From positions 1 to 64,000 of the forward strand of contig NZ_JAMBNO010000002.1 of assembly GCF_023715105.1 (NCBI RefSeq): a DNA stretch of 64,000 bases, given 5' to 3'. How positions within the stretch are numbered: the stretch's first letter is position 1; each line of letters opens with the position of its first letter. The notes beneath the pieces are model-generated. The model saw only the letters and a program-made list of their open reading frames with translations, searched no databases and had not been told where the DNA came from. This stretch comes from Hydrogenophaga intermedia (GTDB lineage Bacteria > Pseudomonadota > Gammaproteobacteria > Burkholderiales > Burkholderiaceae_C). The position numbers were made by a program, and so were the translations under genes. Positions 51,069-60,595 of the stretch are shown piece by piece.

Positions 51069-52649
51069 TCAGCCGAGCACCGCGGCGACCATGTGAAACA
51101 GCAGCGCGGCAATCACCGCCGTGGCGGGCACCGTGATGATCCAGGCCGCGATGATGCGCATCACCACCGAGCGCTTGACGATTTCCTTCTTGTAGGCCTT
51201 CTTGAAGGCCTTGCGCTCACCCTTGGCGAACACCGCGCCGTCGAGGCCGCGCACCTTGGCGCGCTGCTTCATCTCGGCCAGCATCTGCTTCTTCTCCTGC
51301 ACTTCGGCGGCCTCGAAGCGCTGCATGTAGGCCTCGACTTCCTCGCGATCCACACCCTGGTGGCCGGCACGCACCGTGGCTTCCATCTTGGCGTAGTTCA
51401 CCTTCAGCAATTCGCGCAGGAAGCCGACGCCGAACACCGCGCCGATCGAGATGTGCGTGGTGGACACCGGCATGCCCAGCTGCGACGCCACGATCACCGT
51501 GACCGTGGCGGCCATGGCAATGGAGTAAGCGCGCATCTGGTCGAGTTCGGTGATCTCCTTGCCCACGGTGCGAATGAGACGCGCCCCGTAGAGCGCCAAC
51601 CCGACGGCCAGACCGAGCGCCCCCAGCACCATGATCCACAGCGGTGTGCCGGCCTTGGTGGCAATGACCCCGGTCTTGACGGCTTCGTAGATGGCGGCGA
51701 GCGGGCCGACCGCGTTGGCGACGTCGTTGGCGCCGTGCGCGAAGCTCAGCAGTGCGGCAGAGCACACCAGCGGCCAGGTGAACAGGTGATTCACGCCGTC
51801 CTTGGAGTTTTCCTGGCGCAGCGCGGCACGCGCGATCGGCTGGCGGATGAACGCCCAGACCACGATCGCAACCACGGCACCCATGGCCAGCGCCGGGAAG
51901 ATGCCGATCTTGACGAGCTGGCTCACCCCTTTGAGCAGCATGTACGTGGTGTAGGCCCACACCATGACGGCGATCAGCACCGGAACCACGCGCGCTGCGG
52001 CCTCGGTCTTCTCGGTGCGGTAGGTCACGCTGCGCTTGATGACGTAGAGGAACGCCGCCGCGATCAGGGCCCCGGCCAGAGGCGAGATGACCCAGCTCGC
52101 CACGATGGCGCCGATGGTCGACCAGTTCACCAGCCCCCAGCCGCCGGCTGCGATGCCCGCCCCCATGACAGCGCCGATGATGGAGTGCGTGGTGGACACG
52201 GGCGCGCCCAGCGCGGTGGCCAGGTTGAGCCAGAGCGCACCGGCCAGCAGTGCCGCGAACATCACCCAGGCGAACACCGTCGGGTCGCTGATGTCGGCCG
52301 GATCGATGATGCCGCCCTTGATGGTGCCGACGACATCGCCGCCGGCCACGATGGCTCCCAGTGCCTCGAACACCGCGGCCACGAGGATGGCCCAGCCCAT
52401 GGTCATGGCGCCCGATCCGACCGCCGGGCCCATGTTGTTGGCGACGTCGTTAGCGCCGATGTTCATGGCCATGTAGGCGCCCACCGCCGCGGCGACGATG
52501 AGCAGCCAGACGGCCGTGCGGCTCAGCCCGGCATCGGCCGCGCCGGTCAGTGAGGCGTACAGGCCCACGAGCAGAAGAAAGGCCACCGCGGTGGCCAGTT
52601 GCAGCGACTCCAGGTGACGCTCGGCAAAGGGACGGGACTTCTTCTTCAT
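51069..52649 (-). CDS. pit: low-affinity inorganic phosphate transporter, Pit family
   Basis: A 526-residue inner-membrane transporter with about ten helices. It carries the two Pit signatures, M-N-I-G-A-N-D-V-A-N-N-M-G-P and S-F-A-H-G-A-N-D-V-A-N-A-V-G-P, the paired G-A-P-V-S-T-T-H and G-M-P-V-S-T-T-H motifs and a long charged cytoplasmic loop (about 410-490, Q-R-F-E-A-A-E-V-Q-E-K-K). It imports metal-phosphate with protons. The loop near the C-terminus is larger than in E. coli PitA. Paired TGTCA repeats lie upstream. Confidence 0.93.
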   Translation of the reverse strand: MKKKSRPFAERHLESLQLATAVAFLLLVGLYASLTGAADAGLSRTAVWLLIVAAAVGAYMAMNIGANDVANNMGPAVGSGAMTMGWAILVAAVFEALGAIVAGGDVVGTIKGGIIDPADISDPTVFAWVMFAALLAGALWLNLATALGAPVSTTHSIIGAVMGAGIAAGGWGLVNWSTIGAIVASWVISPLAGALIAAAFLYVIKRSVTYRTEKTEAAARVVPVLIAVMVWAYTTYMLLKGVSQLVKIGIFPALAMGAVVAIVVWAFIRQPIARAALRQENSKDGVNHLFTWPLVCSAALLSFAHGANDVANAVGPLAAIYEAVKTGVIATKAGTPLWIMVLGALGLAVGLALYGARLIRTVGKEITELDQMRAYSIAMAATVTVIVASQLGMPVSTTHISIGAVFGVGFLRELLKVNYAKMEATVRAGHQGVDREEVEAYMQRFEAAEVQEKKQMLAEMKQRAKVRGLDGAVFAKGERKAFKKAYKKEIVKRSVVMRIIAAWIITVPATAVIAALLFHMVAAVLG

Positions 52650-52665
52650 GTGAATTCGGCGTGAA

Positions 52666-52681
52666 TGTCACCGTATTGTCA
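52666..52681. promoter_or_regulatory. possible Pho box half (paired TGTCA)
   Basis: TGTCACCGTATTGTCA contains two TGTCA units 11 bases apart, the spacing of PhoB direct repeats, 17 bases upstream of the pit start. The repeats read on the strand opposite to pit, which is unusual, and the second-half AT-rich part is only partly present. Confidence 0.35.
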
Positions 52682-52725
52682 TGGATGTGCGCGCCAAGCC
52701 GCATCGGCCCGGCGATTTCGCCGCG

Positions 52726-53307
52726 TCAGCGCAGGAAGTGCGTGCGGTAGTGCTCGAGCTCGTCGATTGACTCGTGCACGTCGGCCAGCGCGGTGTGCAA
52801 CTGGCGCTTCTTGAACGCGTCCACCACCTCGGGCTTCCAGCGCTTGGCCAGTTCCTTGAGCGTGCTCACGTCCACGTTGCGGTAGTGCAGGTAGCCCTCC
52901 AGCTTCGGCATGTACTTCACCAGGAAGCGGCGGTCCTGCCCGATGGTGTTGCCACACAGGGGCGACGCCTGCTTGGGCACATAGCGCGCGATGAAGTCGA
53001 TCAGCTGATGCTCGGCCTCGGCCTCATCCACGGTGCTGGCGCGCACCTTGTCGATCAGGCCGCTGCGGCCGTGCGTGCCCTTGTTCCACGCGTCCATGGC
53101 ATCGAGCACCGCGTCGCTCTGATGGATCACGATCACCGGGCCTTCGACGCGCGGGGTGAGCTGCGGGCCGGTGATCACCACCGCGATCTCGAGCAGGCGC
53201 TCTTTCTCGGGGTCGAGGCCGCTCATCTCGCAATCGATCCAGACCAGGTTCAGGTCGCTCTTGCTCAGGGTGCCGGGGGTGGCGATGGGAGAGGGGTTCA
53301 CGGTCAT
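52726..53307 (-). CDS. orn: oligoribonuclease
   Basis: A 193-residue DEDDh 3'-5' exonuclease that degrades 2-5-nucleotide RNA, including pGpG from c-di-GMP turnover. It has [13 protein letters not shown] (first Asp/Glu), [12 protein letters not shown] and [15 protein letters not shown] 53307 is used ([10 protein letters not shown]); a longer in-frame extension lacks a ribosome site. Divergent from the M48 protease gene, 85 bases apart. Confidence 0.95.
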   Translation of the reverse strand: MTVNPSPIATPGTLSKSDLNLVWIDCEMSGLDPEKERLLEIAVVITGPQLTPRVEGPVIVIHQSDAVLDAMDAWNKGTHGRSGLIDKVRASTVDEAEAEHQLIDFIARYVPKQASPLCGNTIGQDRRFLVKYMPKLEGYLHYRNVDVSTLKELAKRWKPEVVDAFKKRQLHTALADVHESIDELEHYRTHFLR

Positions 53308-53392
53308 CGCGCGATTGTCCCCGATCCGCCATCGGGGCCATGGCCCTGCCCCGCGCCGGTGGCCAGCCCGGTTGGCTAGACTCGGTGCCCTC

Positions 53393-54655
53393 ATGGACGC
53401 TGCCGCCCTCACCTTCACCGCCGTCTTCTGCGCCCTGCTGGTGCTGGGCCTGCTCGCCCGCACCTGGCTGGCGAGCCGTCAGATCCGCCACGTGGCGCGA
53501 CACCGCGACCAGGTGCCGGCGCCCTTTGATGCCACCATCCCCCTCGAAGCGCACCGCAAGGCGGCCGACTACACCATCGCCAAGGCGCGTTTCGGCCTGC
53601 TGACCACAGCGTTCGAGGCCGCGGTGCTGGTGGGCTGGACGCTGCTCGGCGGGCTCGATGCCTTGAACCAGGCTCTGTTCGGGCTCCTCGGCCCCGGCCT
53701 GTGGCAGCAGCTTGCGTTGATCGGTGCCTTTGCCCTCATCGGCGGGTTGATCGGGTTGCCGTTCTCCTGGTACGCGACGTTCCGGCTCGAGGAGCGCTTC
53801 GGCTTCAACAAGATGACGCCCGGCCTGGGGGTCGCGGACGGGCTCAAGGGCACGCTGGTGGGCCTGCTGATCGGCACGCCGGTGGTGGCGCTGGTGCTGT
53901 GGCTCATGGGCAGCGCCGGGTCGACCTGGTGGCTGTGGGCCTGGGGCGTGTGGATGGGCTTCAACCTGCTCGCGCTGGTGCTCTACCCAACGCTCATCGC
54001 GCCGCTTTTCAACAAGTTCGAACCCCTGGCCGACGAGCAGCTCAAGGCGCGCGTGAACGCGCTCATGGCGCGCTGCGGCTTTTCGGCGCAGGGTCTGTTC
54101 GTGATGGACGGCAGCAAGCGCAGCGCGCATGCCAACGCCTACTTCACGGGCTTCGGCGCGGCCAAGCGCGTGGTCTTCTTCGATACCTTGCTGCAGCAGC
54201 TCAATGCCGACGAGATCGATGCGGTGCTGGCGCACGAGCTGGGCCACTACCGGCGCCGTCACATCCTCAAGCGCATCGCACTGCTGTTCGCGCTCAGCCT
54301 GCTGGGCTTTGCGGCGCTGGGCTGGGCCGCGTCGCAGGCCTGGTTCTACAGCGGCCTGGGCGTCACGCCAGCGATGGACGCGCCCAACGATGCGCTCGCG
54401 CTCATCCTGTTCCTGCTGGTGGCACCACTGTTCACCTTCTTCCTGTCGCCATTGATGGCGCAGGTCTCGCGCAAGCACGAGTTCGAGGCCGACGCCTTCG
54501 CGATGGAGAAAACGCGCGGCGCCGATCTCGCCAGCGCGCTGCTCAAGCTCTACCAGGACAACGCCAGCACGCTCACGCCCGATCCGCTGTACGCGCGCTT
54601 TTACTACTCCCACCCGCCCGCCAGCGAGCGCCTGTCGCGCCTGCAGGCCACCTGA
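53393..54655 (+). CDS. M48 family membrane metalloprotease (Ste24-like)
   Basis: A 420-residue inner-membrane protease with about seven helices. The zinc site H-E-L-G-H (near 282), the third ligand E-F-E-A-D (near 363) and P-F-S-W-Y...E-R-F-G-F-N-K identify it as a CAAX-protease-1/Ste24 type rather than the shorter HtpX. Such proteins degrade or trim membrane proteins. In bacteria the substrate is usually unknown. It is followed after 2 bases by phhB, so co-transcription is likely. Confidence 0.92.
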   Translation: MDAAALTFTAVFCALLVLGLLARTWLASRQIRHVARHRDQVPAPFDATIPLEAHRKAADYTIAKARFGLLTTAFEAAVLVGWTLLGGLDALNQALFGLLGPGLWQQLALIGAFALIGGLIGLPFSWYATFRLEERFGFNKMTPGLGVADGLKGTLVGLLIGTPVVALVLWLMGSAGSTWWLWAWGVWMGFNLLALVLYPTLIAPLFNKFEPLADEQLKARVNALMARCGFSAQGLFVMDGSKRSAHANAYFTGFGAAKRVVFFDTLLQQLNADEIDAVLAHELGHYRRRHILKRIALLFALSLLGFAALGWAASQAWFYSGLGVTPAMDAPNDALALILFLLVAPLFTFFLSPLMAQVSRKHEFEADAFAMEKTRGADLASALLKLYQDNASTLTPDPLYARFYYSHPPASERLSRLQAT

Positions 54656-54657
54656 AC

Positions 54658-54978
54658 ATGAACCCCATCCACCAGAACCGCCGCGCGCTCAACGCCACCG
54701 AAATCGTCACGCAACTGAGCCAGCTCAACGGCACCCATCCCGATGGGTGGAAACTCATCGACGGCTCGATCGAGCGGACCTTCCGCTTCGCCAACTTCCA
54801 CGAGACCATGGCCTTCGTCAACGCGGTGGCCTGGGTTGCACACCGCGAGGATCACCACCCCGATGTGGCCTTCGGCTACAACCGCTGCACGCTGCGCTTC
54901 AACACGCACGATGTGAACGGCATCTCGGTCAGCGACTTCTTCTGCGCCGCCGCCGTCAACGCGCTGCAGGGCACTTGA
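54658..54978 (+). CDS. phhB: 4a-hydroxytetrahydrobiopterin dehydratase
   Basis: A 106-residue enzyme (pterin-4a-carbinolamine dehydratase) that regenerates the cofactor of phenylalanine hydroxylase. It matches the family from end to end, with the active-site E-D-H-H-P-D-V and a later T-H-D-V-N-G-I-S. No phenylalanine hydroxylase gene is in the window. It starts 2 bases after the protease stop and is followed by rsgA after 61 bases. Confidence 0.92.
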   Translation: MNPIHQNRRALNATEIVTQLSQLNGTHPDGWKLIDGSIERTFRFANFHETMAFVNAVAWVAHREDHHPDVAFGYNRCTLRFNTHDVNGISVSDFFCAAAVNALQGT

Positions 54979-55039
54979 TGGGTCGCCGGGCCGCCTCCGA
55001 GGCTCATCGCCCCGCATTCCGCACGGCGGAGGTCGTCCA

Positions 55040-55954
55040 TTGAGCGCTGAGCTTGCCGGGCGGGTGGTGGCCGCGCATGGCCGACACTGTCTCGTCGAAG
55101 GCGACGACGGCCAACGCACCCTCTGCCACCCGCGGGGCAAGAAGAATGCGGTGGTGGTGGGCGATCGCGTGCGCTGGTCGCTCAGTGGCGACGAGGGCGT
55201 GATCGAACGTGTGGAAGAACGCCGCAATCTGCTCTACCGCCAGGACGAACTCCGCACCAAATCCTTCGCAGCCAACCTGGACCAGGTGTTGGTGCTGCTG
55301 GCGGCCGAGCCGGTGTTCTCCGACATGCAGCTCGCGCGCGCCCTGATCGCAGCCGAAGCCGCGGGCATCGCAGCGCTGATTGTGCTCAACAAGCACGATC
55401 TGGGCGCGCCGTTCGAGGCTGCCTGGGCGCGGCTGGCCCCACACCGGCACATGGGCCTCGCCGTGCTGCCGCTCGGCCTGAAAACCGACCACGGCCTGGA
55501 CGATCTGCGCCAGCGGCTCGAAGGCAAGGCCACGCTGGTGCTCGGCCCTTCGGGCGCCGGCAAGAGCACGCTGGTGAACCGCCTCGTGCCCGAGGCCGGC
55601 GCGCAGACCGGTGAGATCTCCACCGCGCTCAACTCGGGCCGCCACACCACCACAACCACAACCTGGTACTGGATCGACGCTTCGCACCGCAGCGCCTTGA
55701 TCGACTCGCCAGGCTTTCAGGCCTTCGGCCTGCACCACGTCGAGCCCACCGAGCTGGCCATGCTCATGCCGGATGTGCGCGCGACGCTGGGCAACTGCCG
55801 GTTCTACAACTGCACGCACCGTCACGAGCCCGGCTGCGGCGTGCGCCCGCACGTGGGCAGTGATCCGGCGAGCGACCCGCTCGCCATCGACGCCACCCGC
55901 TACACCCTCTACCAGGCGCTGTTCGACGAACTGGCCGCCAAGCCCGCGTACTGA
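55040..55954 (+). CDS. rsgA: ribosome small-subunit-dependent GTPase A
   Basis: A 304-residue GTPase aiding 30S maturation. It has an OB-fold (about 1-65), then circularly permuted GTPase motifs: N-K-H-D (G4) before G-P-S-G-A-G-K-S-T (G1) and D-S-P-G-F (G3). A zinc-binding C-terminal part follows with C-R-F-Y-N-C-T-H-R-H-E-P-G-C. The start is TTG at 55040, supported by GGAGG at 55028-55032 and by alignment to the family N-terminus; no ATG fits. Confidence 0.94.
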   Translation: MSAELAGRVVAAHGRHCLVEGDDGQRTLCHPRGKKNAVVVGDRVRWSLSGDEGVIERVEERRNLLYRQDELRTKSFAANLDQVLVLLAAEPVFSDMQLARALIAAEAAGIAALIVLNKHDLGAPFEAAWARLAPHRHMGLAVLPLGLKTDHGLDDLRQRLEGKATLVLGPSGAGKSTLVNRLVPEAGAQTGEISTALNSGRHTTTTTTWYWIDASHRSALIDSPGFQAFGLHHVEPTELAMLMPDVRATLGNCRFYNCTHRHEPGCGVRPHVGSDPASDPLAIDATRYTLYQALFDELAAKPAY

Positions 55955-55984
55955 ACCCGCACACAAACGGCGCGGGCGATGCCC

Positions 55985-56914
55985 TCAAATCCGCGCGAGC
56001 GTGAGCAGCGCCAGCAGCAGCATCCACAGCACCACCGCACGCCACACCAACCCGACCGCGCTGCCCAGGTGCGCCAATTGCGGCTCGGGGCGGGCGCCCG
56101 GATCCATCTCGTCGGGCGGTTCGACCGTCGGGTCTTGCGGCGTGAGGCGCACGTTCATCGCGCCCGAGGTGGCCGCCAGCACCACGCCGTCGCTGCCCGG
56201 TGCAAAACGCTCGGCATCGGCGCGCCAGCTCCCGACCGCCTCCTCGAAGTTGCCGACCACCGCAAAGCCCAGCGCCGTGGCGCGCGCCGGCACGTGATCG
56301 ATCCAGCGCCAGGCGGTGACCGCCGCGTCGCACAGCGGCGGACTGGGCGTGCCGTCGGGACGGGTACGCCAGTTGCGCGAGAGGTACTCGGCCAGCCGGT
56401 AGACCACCGCGCCGGCCGGCCCCAGGCCGATCACCCAGAAGACAATGAAGCACACGAGGACGCCGAACACATGGCGGTGCGCCGCCAGCACCGAGTGCTC
56501 GATGACCTGGCGCAAGAGTTCGGCCCGCGGCAGGCTGCTCGCGTCCACCCGCAGCCAGGCCGCGAGTTGCTCGCGTGCAGAACGTTCGTCGCCCTCCTCC
56601 AGGCTGCGGCGGATCTGGCTGAAGTGGTGGCTGAACTGGCGAAAGCCCAGGGTCACGTACAGCACGGCCACCGTCCACGCGAACGCGAGGAAGCTGCTGA
56701 TCTGCCACAGCCCGTGGTGCACCAGCGCCGCCACGGCGCCAGGAAAGGCGACCGCCAGCAACCACGCGATCCAGCCGTGCGAGCGCTCGCCCGCGTCGAG
56801 GTTGCGGCGCACGGTGCGGCCCCAGGCGCGCAGCCCGGCGTGAACGGGGTTGTCGAAGGAAAGGGGGCGAGCCTGCTCGATCAGCAGCGCCAGCAAAATG
56901 GCCAGGAAACCCAT
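55985..56914 (-). CDS. CobD/CbiB family protein
   Basis: A 309-residue membrane protein of the CobD/CbiB family (adenosylcobinamide-phosphate synthase in cobalamin synthesis). It has I-E-Q-A-R-P-L-S near the N-terminus and helices at about 1-14, 45-75, 155-180 and 285-308. Some betaproteobacterial members of this form (L-L-I-E-Q-A-R-P-L) are divergent and may have another role, so the function is tentative. It would suit the B12-dependent reductase in this genome, but no other cob genes lie here. ATG 56914 begins directly at the first helix. Confidence 0.8.
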   Translation of the reverse strand: MGFLAILLALLIEQARPLSFDNPVHAGLRAWGRTVRRNLDAGERSHGWIAWLLAVAFPGAVAALVHHGLWQISSFLAFAWTVAVLYVTLGFRQFSHHFSQIRRSLEEGDERSAREQLAAWLRVDASSLPRAELLRQVIEHSVLAAHRHVFGVLVCFIVFWVIGLGPAGAVVYRLAEYLSRNWRTRPDGTPSPPLCDAAVTAWRWIDHVPARATALGFAVVGNFEEAVGSWRADAERFAPGSDGVVLAATSGAMNVRLTPQDPTVEPPDEMDPGARPEPQLAHLGSAVGLVWRAVVLWMLLLALLTLARI

Positions 56915-56963
56915 GCGCGCATGATAGTGGGCGGCACAGCGTGCCCCGGCGGCGGCCCGCGTT

Positions 56964-57647
56964 TCAAGCCGACAGGAAACGATACAGGTTGCGCAACATG
57001 CCCGCGGTGGCGCCCCAGATGAAGCGCTCGTGCTGCCCGTCATGCCAAGGCATGGAGTACCACTCACGCACGGCGCCTTCGAAGCTCAGTGCATGACGGC
57101 GATGGTGACGCGGGTCCATCAGGAACGACAGCGGCACTTCGAACACGTCGTCCACCTCGTGCGGATTGGGCTGCAAGTCGAAATCCGGGCTGACCAGCGC
57201 CACCACCGGCGTGATGTGGAATGCCGTGCCGGTGATGTATTCGGGCAAGGTACCCAGCACCTCGACGTGGTGCGCCGCCAGCCCGATCTCTTCTTCGGCT
57301 TCGCGCAAGGCAGCGGCAGTGGCATCGCGGTCCGTGGCGTCGACCTTGCCGCCCGGAAACGCAATCTGCCCCGAGTGGGTGGACAGGTGCGCTGTGCGCT
57401 GGGTGAGCAGCAAGCTGAGTTGGTCGCGCACGACCAGCGGCAAGAGCACGGCGGCATCCGCCGGCTCGCGCTCGGCGAAGCGGCGCTCGCGCACCAGTTC
57501 GGGCGTCCACACTGGCGGCGTGAGGAACTGCGTGCGCAGGCCGTCGGGCGTGAGACGGTGGGCCGGCGCGGGCAACAGGCCCTCGGTCGCACCGGTGGCC
57601 ACGACGGGCACGGTGCGAGGGTCAAAGGGTGGCAGGCGAACAGTCAT
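56964..57647 (-). CDS. NUDIX hydrolase, CoA pyrophosphatase type
   Basis: A 227-residue cytoplasmic hydrolase. The NUDIX box reads G-G-K-V-D-A-T-D-R-D...L-R-E-A-E-E-E-I-G-L, preceded by the CoA-specific L-L-T-Q-R-T-A-H-L-S-T-H-S-G-Q-I-A-F-P. These mark the NudL/CoAse group that cleaves CoA and its derivatives. ATG 57647 (MTVRLPPFD) is chosen; an upstream extension lacks support. It lies 17 bases before the rplS terminator, on the same strand as the ribosomal operon. Confidence 0.9.
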   Translation of the reverse strand: MTVRLPPFDPRTVPVVATGATEGLLPAPAHRLTPDGLRTQFLTPPVWTPELVRERRFAEREPADAAVLLPLVVRDQLSLLLTQRTAHLSTHSGQIAFPGGKVDATDRDATAAALREAEEEIGLAAHHVEVLGTLPEYITGTAFHITPVVALVSPDFDLQPNPHEVDDVFEVPLSFLMDPRHHRRHALSFEGAVREWYSMPWHDGQHERFIWGATAGMLRNLYRFLSA

Positions 57648-57681
57648 CGGTAAGCGGGGGCCAGCAGAGTGTGACGCGCAC

Positions 57682-57709
57682 AAAAAAGCCGCTCCGGGGA
57701 GCGGCTTTT
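57682..57709 (-). terminator. rho-independent terminator of the rpsP-rplS operon
   Basis: Reading leftward, AAAAGCCGCT / AGCGGCTTTT around a 5-base loop, ending in TTTTTT (57687-57682). It lies 13 bases after the rplS stop, a classic operon end. Confidence 0.9.
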
Positions 57710-57722
57710 CGCAGGGCTGGCT

Positions 57723-58079
57723 TCAGGCGCCCAGCTTTTCCTTGATGCGGGCCGACTTGCCGCTGCGCTCGCGCAGGTAGTACAGCTTGGCGCGACGCAC
57801 GTCACCACGGCGCTTGACCTCGATCTTCGCGATCAGCGGGCTGTACAGCGGGAAGGTACGCTCCACGCCTTCGCCGCTGGAGATCTTGCGCACGATGAAG
57901 CTCGAGTTCAGGCCACGGTTGCGACGGGCAACGACCACGCCTTCGTAGGCCTGCACGCGCTTGCGGGTGCCTTCGATCACGTTGACGCTGACGATCACGG
58001 TGTCGCCAGGGGCGAAAGCCGGGATCTCTTTGCCCAGACGGGCGATTTCTTCCTGCTCAAGGGTCTGGATGAGGTTCAT
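57723..58079 (-). CDS. rplS: 50S ribosomal protein L19
   Basis: A 118-residue ribosomal protein at the 30S-50S interface, full length, with [21 protein letters not shown] and R-R-A-K-L-Y-Y-L-R. It is the last gene of the operon. The 167-base gap before it contains TATAAT (58228-58223, leftward) without a good -35, so a weak internal promoter is possible. Confidence 0.98.
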   Translation of the reverse strand: MNLIQTLEQEEIARLGKEIPAFAPGDTVIVSVNVIEGTRKRVQAYEGVVVARRNRGLNSSFIVRKISSGEGVERTFPLYSPLIAKIEVKRRGDVRRAKLYYLRERSGKSARIKEKLGA

Positions 58080-58246
58080 GGTTCCTGTTCCACGATCATG
58101 GCCGCGCTGCACTAAAGGCCGCGAATCCGGTGCGTCGTCACCGCACGCGCCCGCGAAACGGGCTGTGGTGGTGGGTCGCGATCCCGGTCGCGGCGGCCGG
58201 CCAGAGGATCGAAAAGCCCACCATTATAGCCAGACTCGGCCCGACG

Positions 58247-59017
58247 TTACCGAAGTCTGGCCAGGAAGGCTTCGTCGGCGCCGTCCAGACGCCCCTCAGC
58301 GCGCGCCCGTTCGATCAGGTCCGGGCGGCGCTCGGCCGTCAGTCGAAGGCTTTGCTCGCGCCGGTAGCGGGCGATGCGCTCATGATGCCCGCCCAGCAAC
58401 ACCTCCGGCACCGGAACCTGGCCCGTCGGCCCGCCCCAGACCTCGGGGCGCGTGTAGTGCGGGCTGTCAAGCAACCCGTCCAGCGCCGGGTTGAAGCTGT
58501 CCTGCTGGTGGCTGCCGGCATCGCCCAGCACGCCTGGCTGCAGGCGCGCGACAGCATCGAGCAATGCCATGGCGGCAAGCTCACCCCCCGAGAGCACGAA
58601 GTCGCCCAGGCTGATCTGGCGGTCAACGCAGGCGTCGATGAAGCGCTGGTCGACGCCCTCGTAGCGCCCGCACAGCAGCACCGCGCCCGCACTGGCGGAC
58701 CATTGCGCCACGCCGGCGTGGTCCAGGCGCTCGCCCACGGGCGAGAACAGAACCACGGGCGCCTGGGAGCCCTCGGGTTCGGCACGATCGCCTCGAATGG
58801 CCTGCAGGCAGCGCCACAGGGGCTCGGCCATCATCACCATGCCCGGGCCGCCGCCGAAGGGCCGGTCATCCACGCGGCGGTAGTTGCCGTCGGCAAAGTC
58901 GCGCGGGTTCCACAGCCGCACGTCCACCTGCTTCGTTTCGAACGCGCGCCGGTTGATGCCTTGTGCGAAGAAGGGTTCGAACAGCTCGGGAAACAGCGTG
59001 ATGACGTCGAAGCGCAT
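58247..59017 (-). CDS. trmD: tRNA (guanine-N1)-methyltransferase
   Basis: A 256-residue SPOUT-fold enzyme making m1G37 in tRNAs. The trefoil-knot motifs [11 protein letters not shown] and [14 protein letters not shown] and the start [13 protein letters not shown] are typical. It follows rimM by 21 bases. Confidence 0.97.
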   Translation of the reverse strand: MRFDVITLFPELFEPFFAQGINRRAFETKQVDVRLWNPRDFADGNYRRVDDRPFGGGPGMVMMAEPLWRCLQAIRGDRAEPEGSQAPVVLFSPVGERLDHAGVAQWSASAGAVLLCGRYEGVDQRFIDACVDRQISLGDFVLSGGELAAMALLDAVARLQPGVLGDAGSHQQDSFNPALDGLLDSPHYTRPEVWGGPTGQVPVPEVLLGGHHERIARYRREQSLRLTAERRPDLIERARAEGRLDGADEAFLARLR

Positions 59018-59038
59018 GGCGGGTTCGCTCAGACCTGC

Positions 59039-59626
59039 TCAGTAGTCTTTCTGCCAGTCCGCCGTGATGCGGCGCTTCGCCCGGTCGACCTCGTCGATGT
59101 AGGCGTCCACGAACGGGATCAGGCGCTCGGCCGCTCGCTCTTCACCGTCCACGGTCTCGATGTATTCGAGCACCAGCACGTCGCTCGGGCCGGTGCTCAG
59201 GAGATCGCGCACCACGCCCAGGTGTTCGCCCTCGCGATTGACCACGTCCAGGCCGATCAGATCGACCCAGTAGTACTCGCCCTCGGCGGGCTCGGGGAAG
59301 GCGCTGCGTGGCAGGCTGATGCGACAGCCCTTGAGGGCTTCGGCGGCATTGCGGTCGTCGATCCCTTCGATGCGTGCCACCAGGCCGTCGGCGTGTGCCT
59401 TGAGTTCGGCCACGCGCACCACCACCGTGCCCGCAAAAGCAGAAAAGCCGCGCGCGAAGCGAGCTTCGGGCGGCTGCAGGAACCAGTTCTGGCTGGCAAA
59501 CAGCGCCTCGGTGTCGGCGCTGTGGGGCTGGATGCGGACCCAGCCCTTGATGCCCCAGGCATCAAGAACGCGCCCCATTTCGACGGCGTCGGCCGGCAGT
59601 GCCGACGCGACCAGGGCCGCGCTCAT
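59039..59626 (-). CDS. rimM: ribosome maturation factor RimM
   Basis: A 195-residue 16S rRNA processing protein with an N-terminal RimM domain (M-G-R-V-L-D-A-W-G-I-K-G-W-V) and a PRC-barrel (E-Y-Y-W-V-D-L-I-G-L-D-V-V), ending in R-R-I-T-A-D-W-Q-K-D-Y. ATG 59626 is used. It is 8 bases after rpsP. Confidence 0.96.
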   Translation of the reverse strand: MSAALVASALPADAVEMGRVLDAWGIKGWVRIQPHSADTEALFASQNWFLQPPEARFARGFSAFAGTVVVRVAELKAHADGLVARIEGIDDRNAAEALKGCRISLPRSAFPEPAEGEYYWVDLIGLDVVNREGEHLGVVRDLLSTGPSDVLVLEYIETVDGEERAAERLIPFVDAYIDEVDRAKRRITADWQKDY

Positions 59627-59634
59627 GGCCGCGT

Positions 59635-59886
59635 TCAGGCGGCTTTGGTGGCCGCTTGCTTGATCAGGCGTGCCACGGTGTCCGACGGGGTGGCGCCCAC
59701 GCCGGTCCAGTAGGTCAGGCGGTCCTGGGCAATGCGCAGGGTTTCCTCGCCGCCCTTGGCCAGCGGGTTGTAGAAGCCGATGCGCTCGATGAAATTGCCA
59801 TCGCGACGGGCGCGCTTGTCGGCCACGACGATGTTGTAGAACGGACGGGCCTTGGCGCCGCCACGGGAGAGTCGAATGACGACCAT
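59635..59886 (-). CDS. rpsP: 30S ribosomal protein S16
   Basis: An 83-residue ribosomal protein, complete, with the start [10 protein letters not shown] and [10 protein letters not shown]. First gene of the rpsP-rimM-trmD-rplS operon. An AAGGA site precedes the ATG. Confidence 0.98.
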   Translation of the reverse strand: MVVIRLSRGGAKARPFYNIVVADKRARRDGNFIERIGFYNPLAKGGEETLRIAQDRLTYWTGVGATPSDTVARLIKQAATKAA

Positions 59887-60049
59887 GATTTATCCTTCGG
59901 GTGGTTGCTCCCCGGGGTACTTCCCGGGACCGCCGGAACCGACGGGTTCGGAACCGGACTTCCTGCAGCGCCTGAGACACACGACTGACCACCCGGCCAG
60001 CGAAACGCTGCAAAGCCGGCGATTATAGCCCGGCCGCTTTCCCCATCAA
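59887..60049 (-). promoter_or_regulatory. rpsP operon promoter and structured leader
   Basis: Reading leftward, TTGATG (60049-60044), 16 bases, TATAAT (60027-60022): a near-consensus sigma-70 promoter with start near 60015. The ~130-base leader can form several hairpins, including CCCGGG-AAGTA-CCCCGGG and a long-range GGGTGGT/ACCACCC pairing. A regulatory role for the leader is inference. Confidence 0.7.
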
Positions 60050-60064
60050 CGCATTCCCGCCCCC

Positions 60065-60595
60065 ATGCCACTGATCCGCCCCAGCCGCGACGACGATGTC
60101 GCCGCCATCACCCGCATTTACGCCCACCACGTGCTGCACGGCACAGGGACGTTCGAAACCACCCCCCCCACCGAGGCCGAGATGGCGCAGCGACGGGCCG
60201 ACGTGCTGGGCAAGAACCTGCCCTGGCTGGTGCTGGAGGACGACGATGGCCAGGTGATCGGCTACGCCTATGGCAACTGGTTCAAGCCGCGCCCGGCCTA
60301 CCGCTTCTCCGTGGAGGACTCGATCTACCTCGCGCCCGAGGCGGCCGGCCGGGGCCTGGGCCGGCTGCTGCTGGCCGAACTGGTGGCGGTGCTGGAGCGC
60401 TCGGGCATCCGCAAGGTGATGGCGGTGATCGGCGACTCGGACAACGCGGGATCCGTCGGCGTGCACCGCGCGCTGGGTTTCGAGCACGTGGGCACGGTCA
60501 AGGCCTGCGGCTGGAAGTTCGGCCGCTGGCTGGACATCGTGCTGATGGAGCGCGCCATCGGCGAGGCCGACCGCACACCGCCGCAGGAGGCGTGA
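60065..60595 (+). CDS. GNAT family N-acetyltransferase (phosphinothricin-type)
   Basis: A 176-residue enzyme with I-R-P-S-R-D-D-D-V-A-A-I and the acetyl-CoA loop A-A-G-R-G-L-G-R-L-L-L, then G-F-E-H-V-G and G-W-K-F-G-R-W-L-D-I-V-L-M-E. These are typical of the PAT/MddA-like subgroup, which acetylates methionine-analogue amines such as methionine sulfone or phosphinothricin. The natural substrate is unknown. Its stop overlaps the start of the next gene. Confidence 0.9.
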   Translation: MPLIRPSRDDDVAAITRIYAHHVLHGTGTFETTPPTEAEMAQRRADVLGKNLPWLVLEDDDGQVIGYAYGNWFKPRPAYRFSVEDSIYLAPEAAGRGLGRLLLAELVAVLERSGIRKVMAVIGDSDNAGSVGVHRALGFEHVGTVKACGWKFGRWLDIVLMERAIGEADRTPPQEA

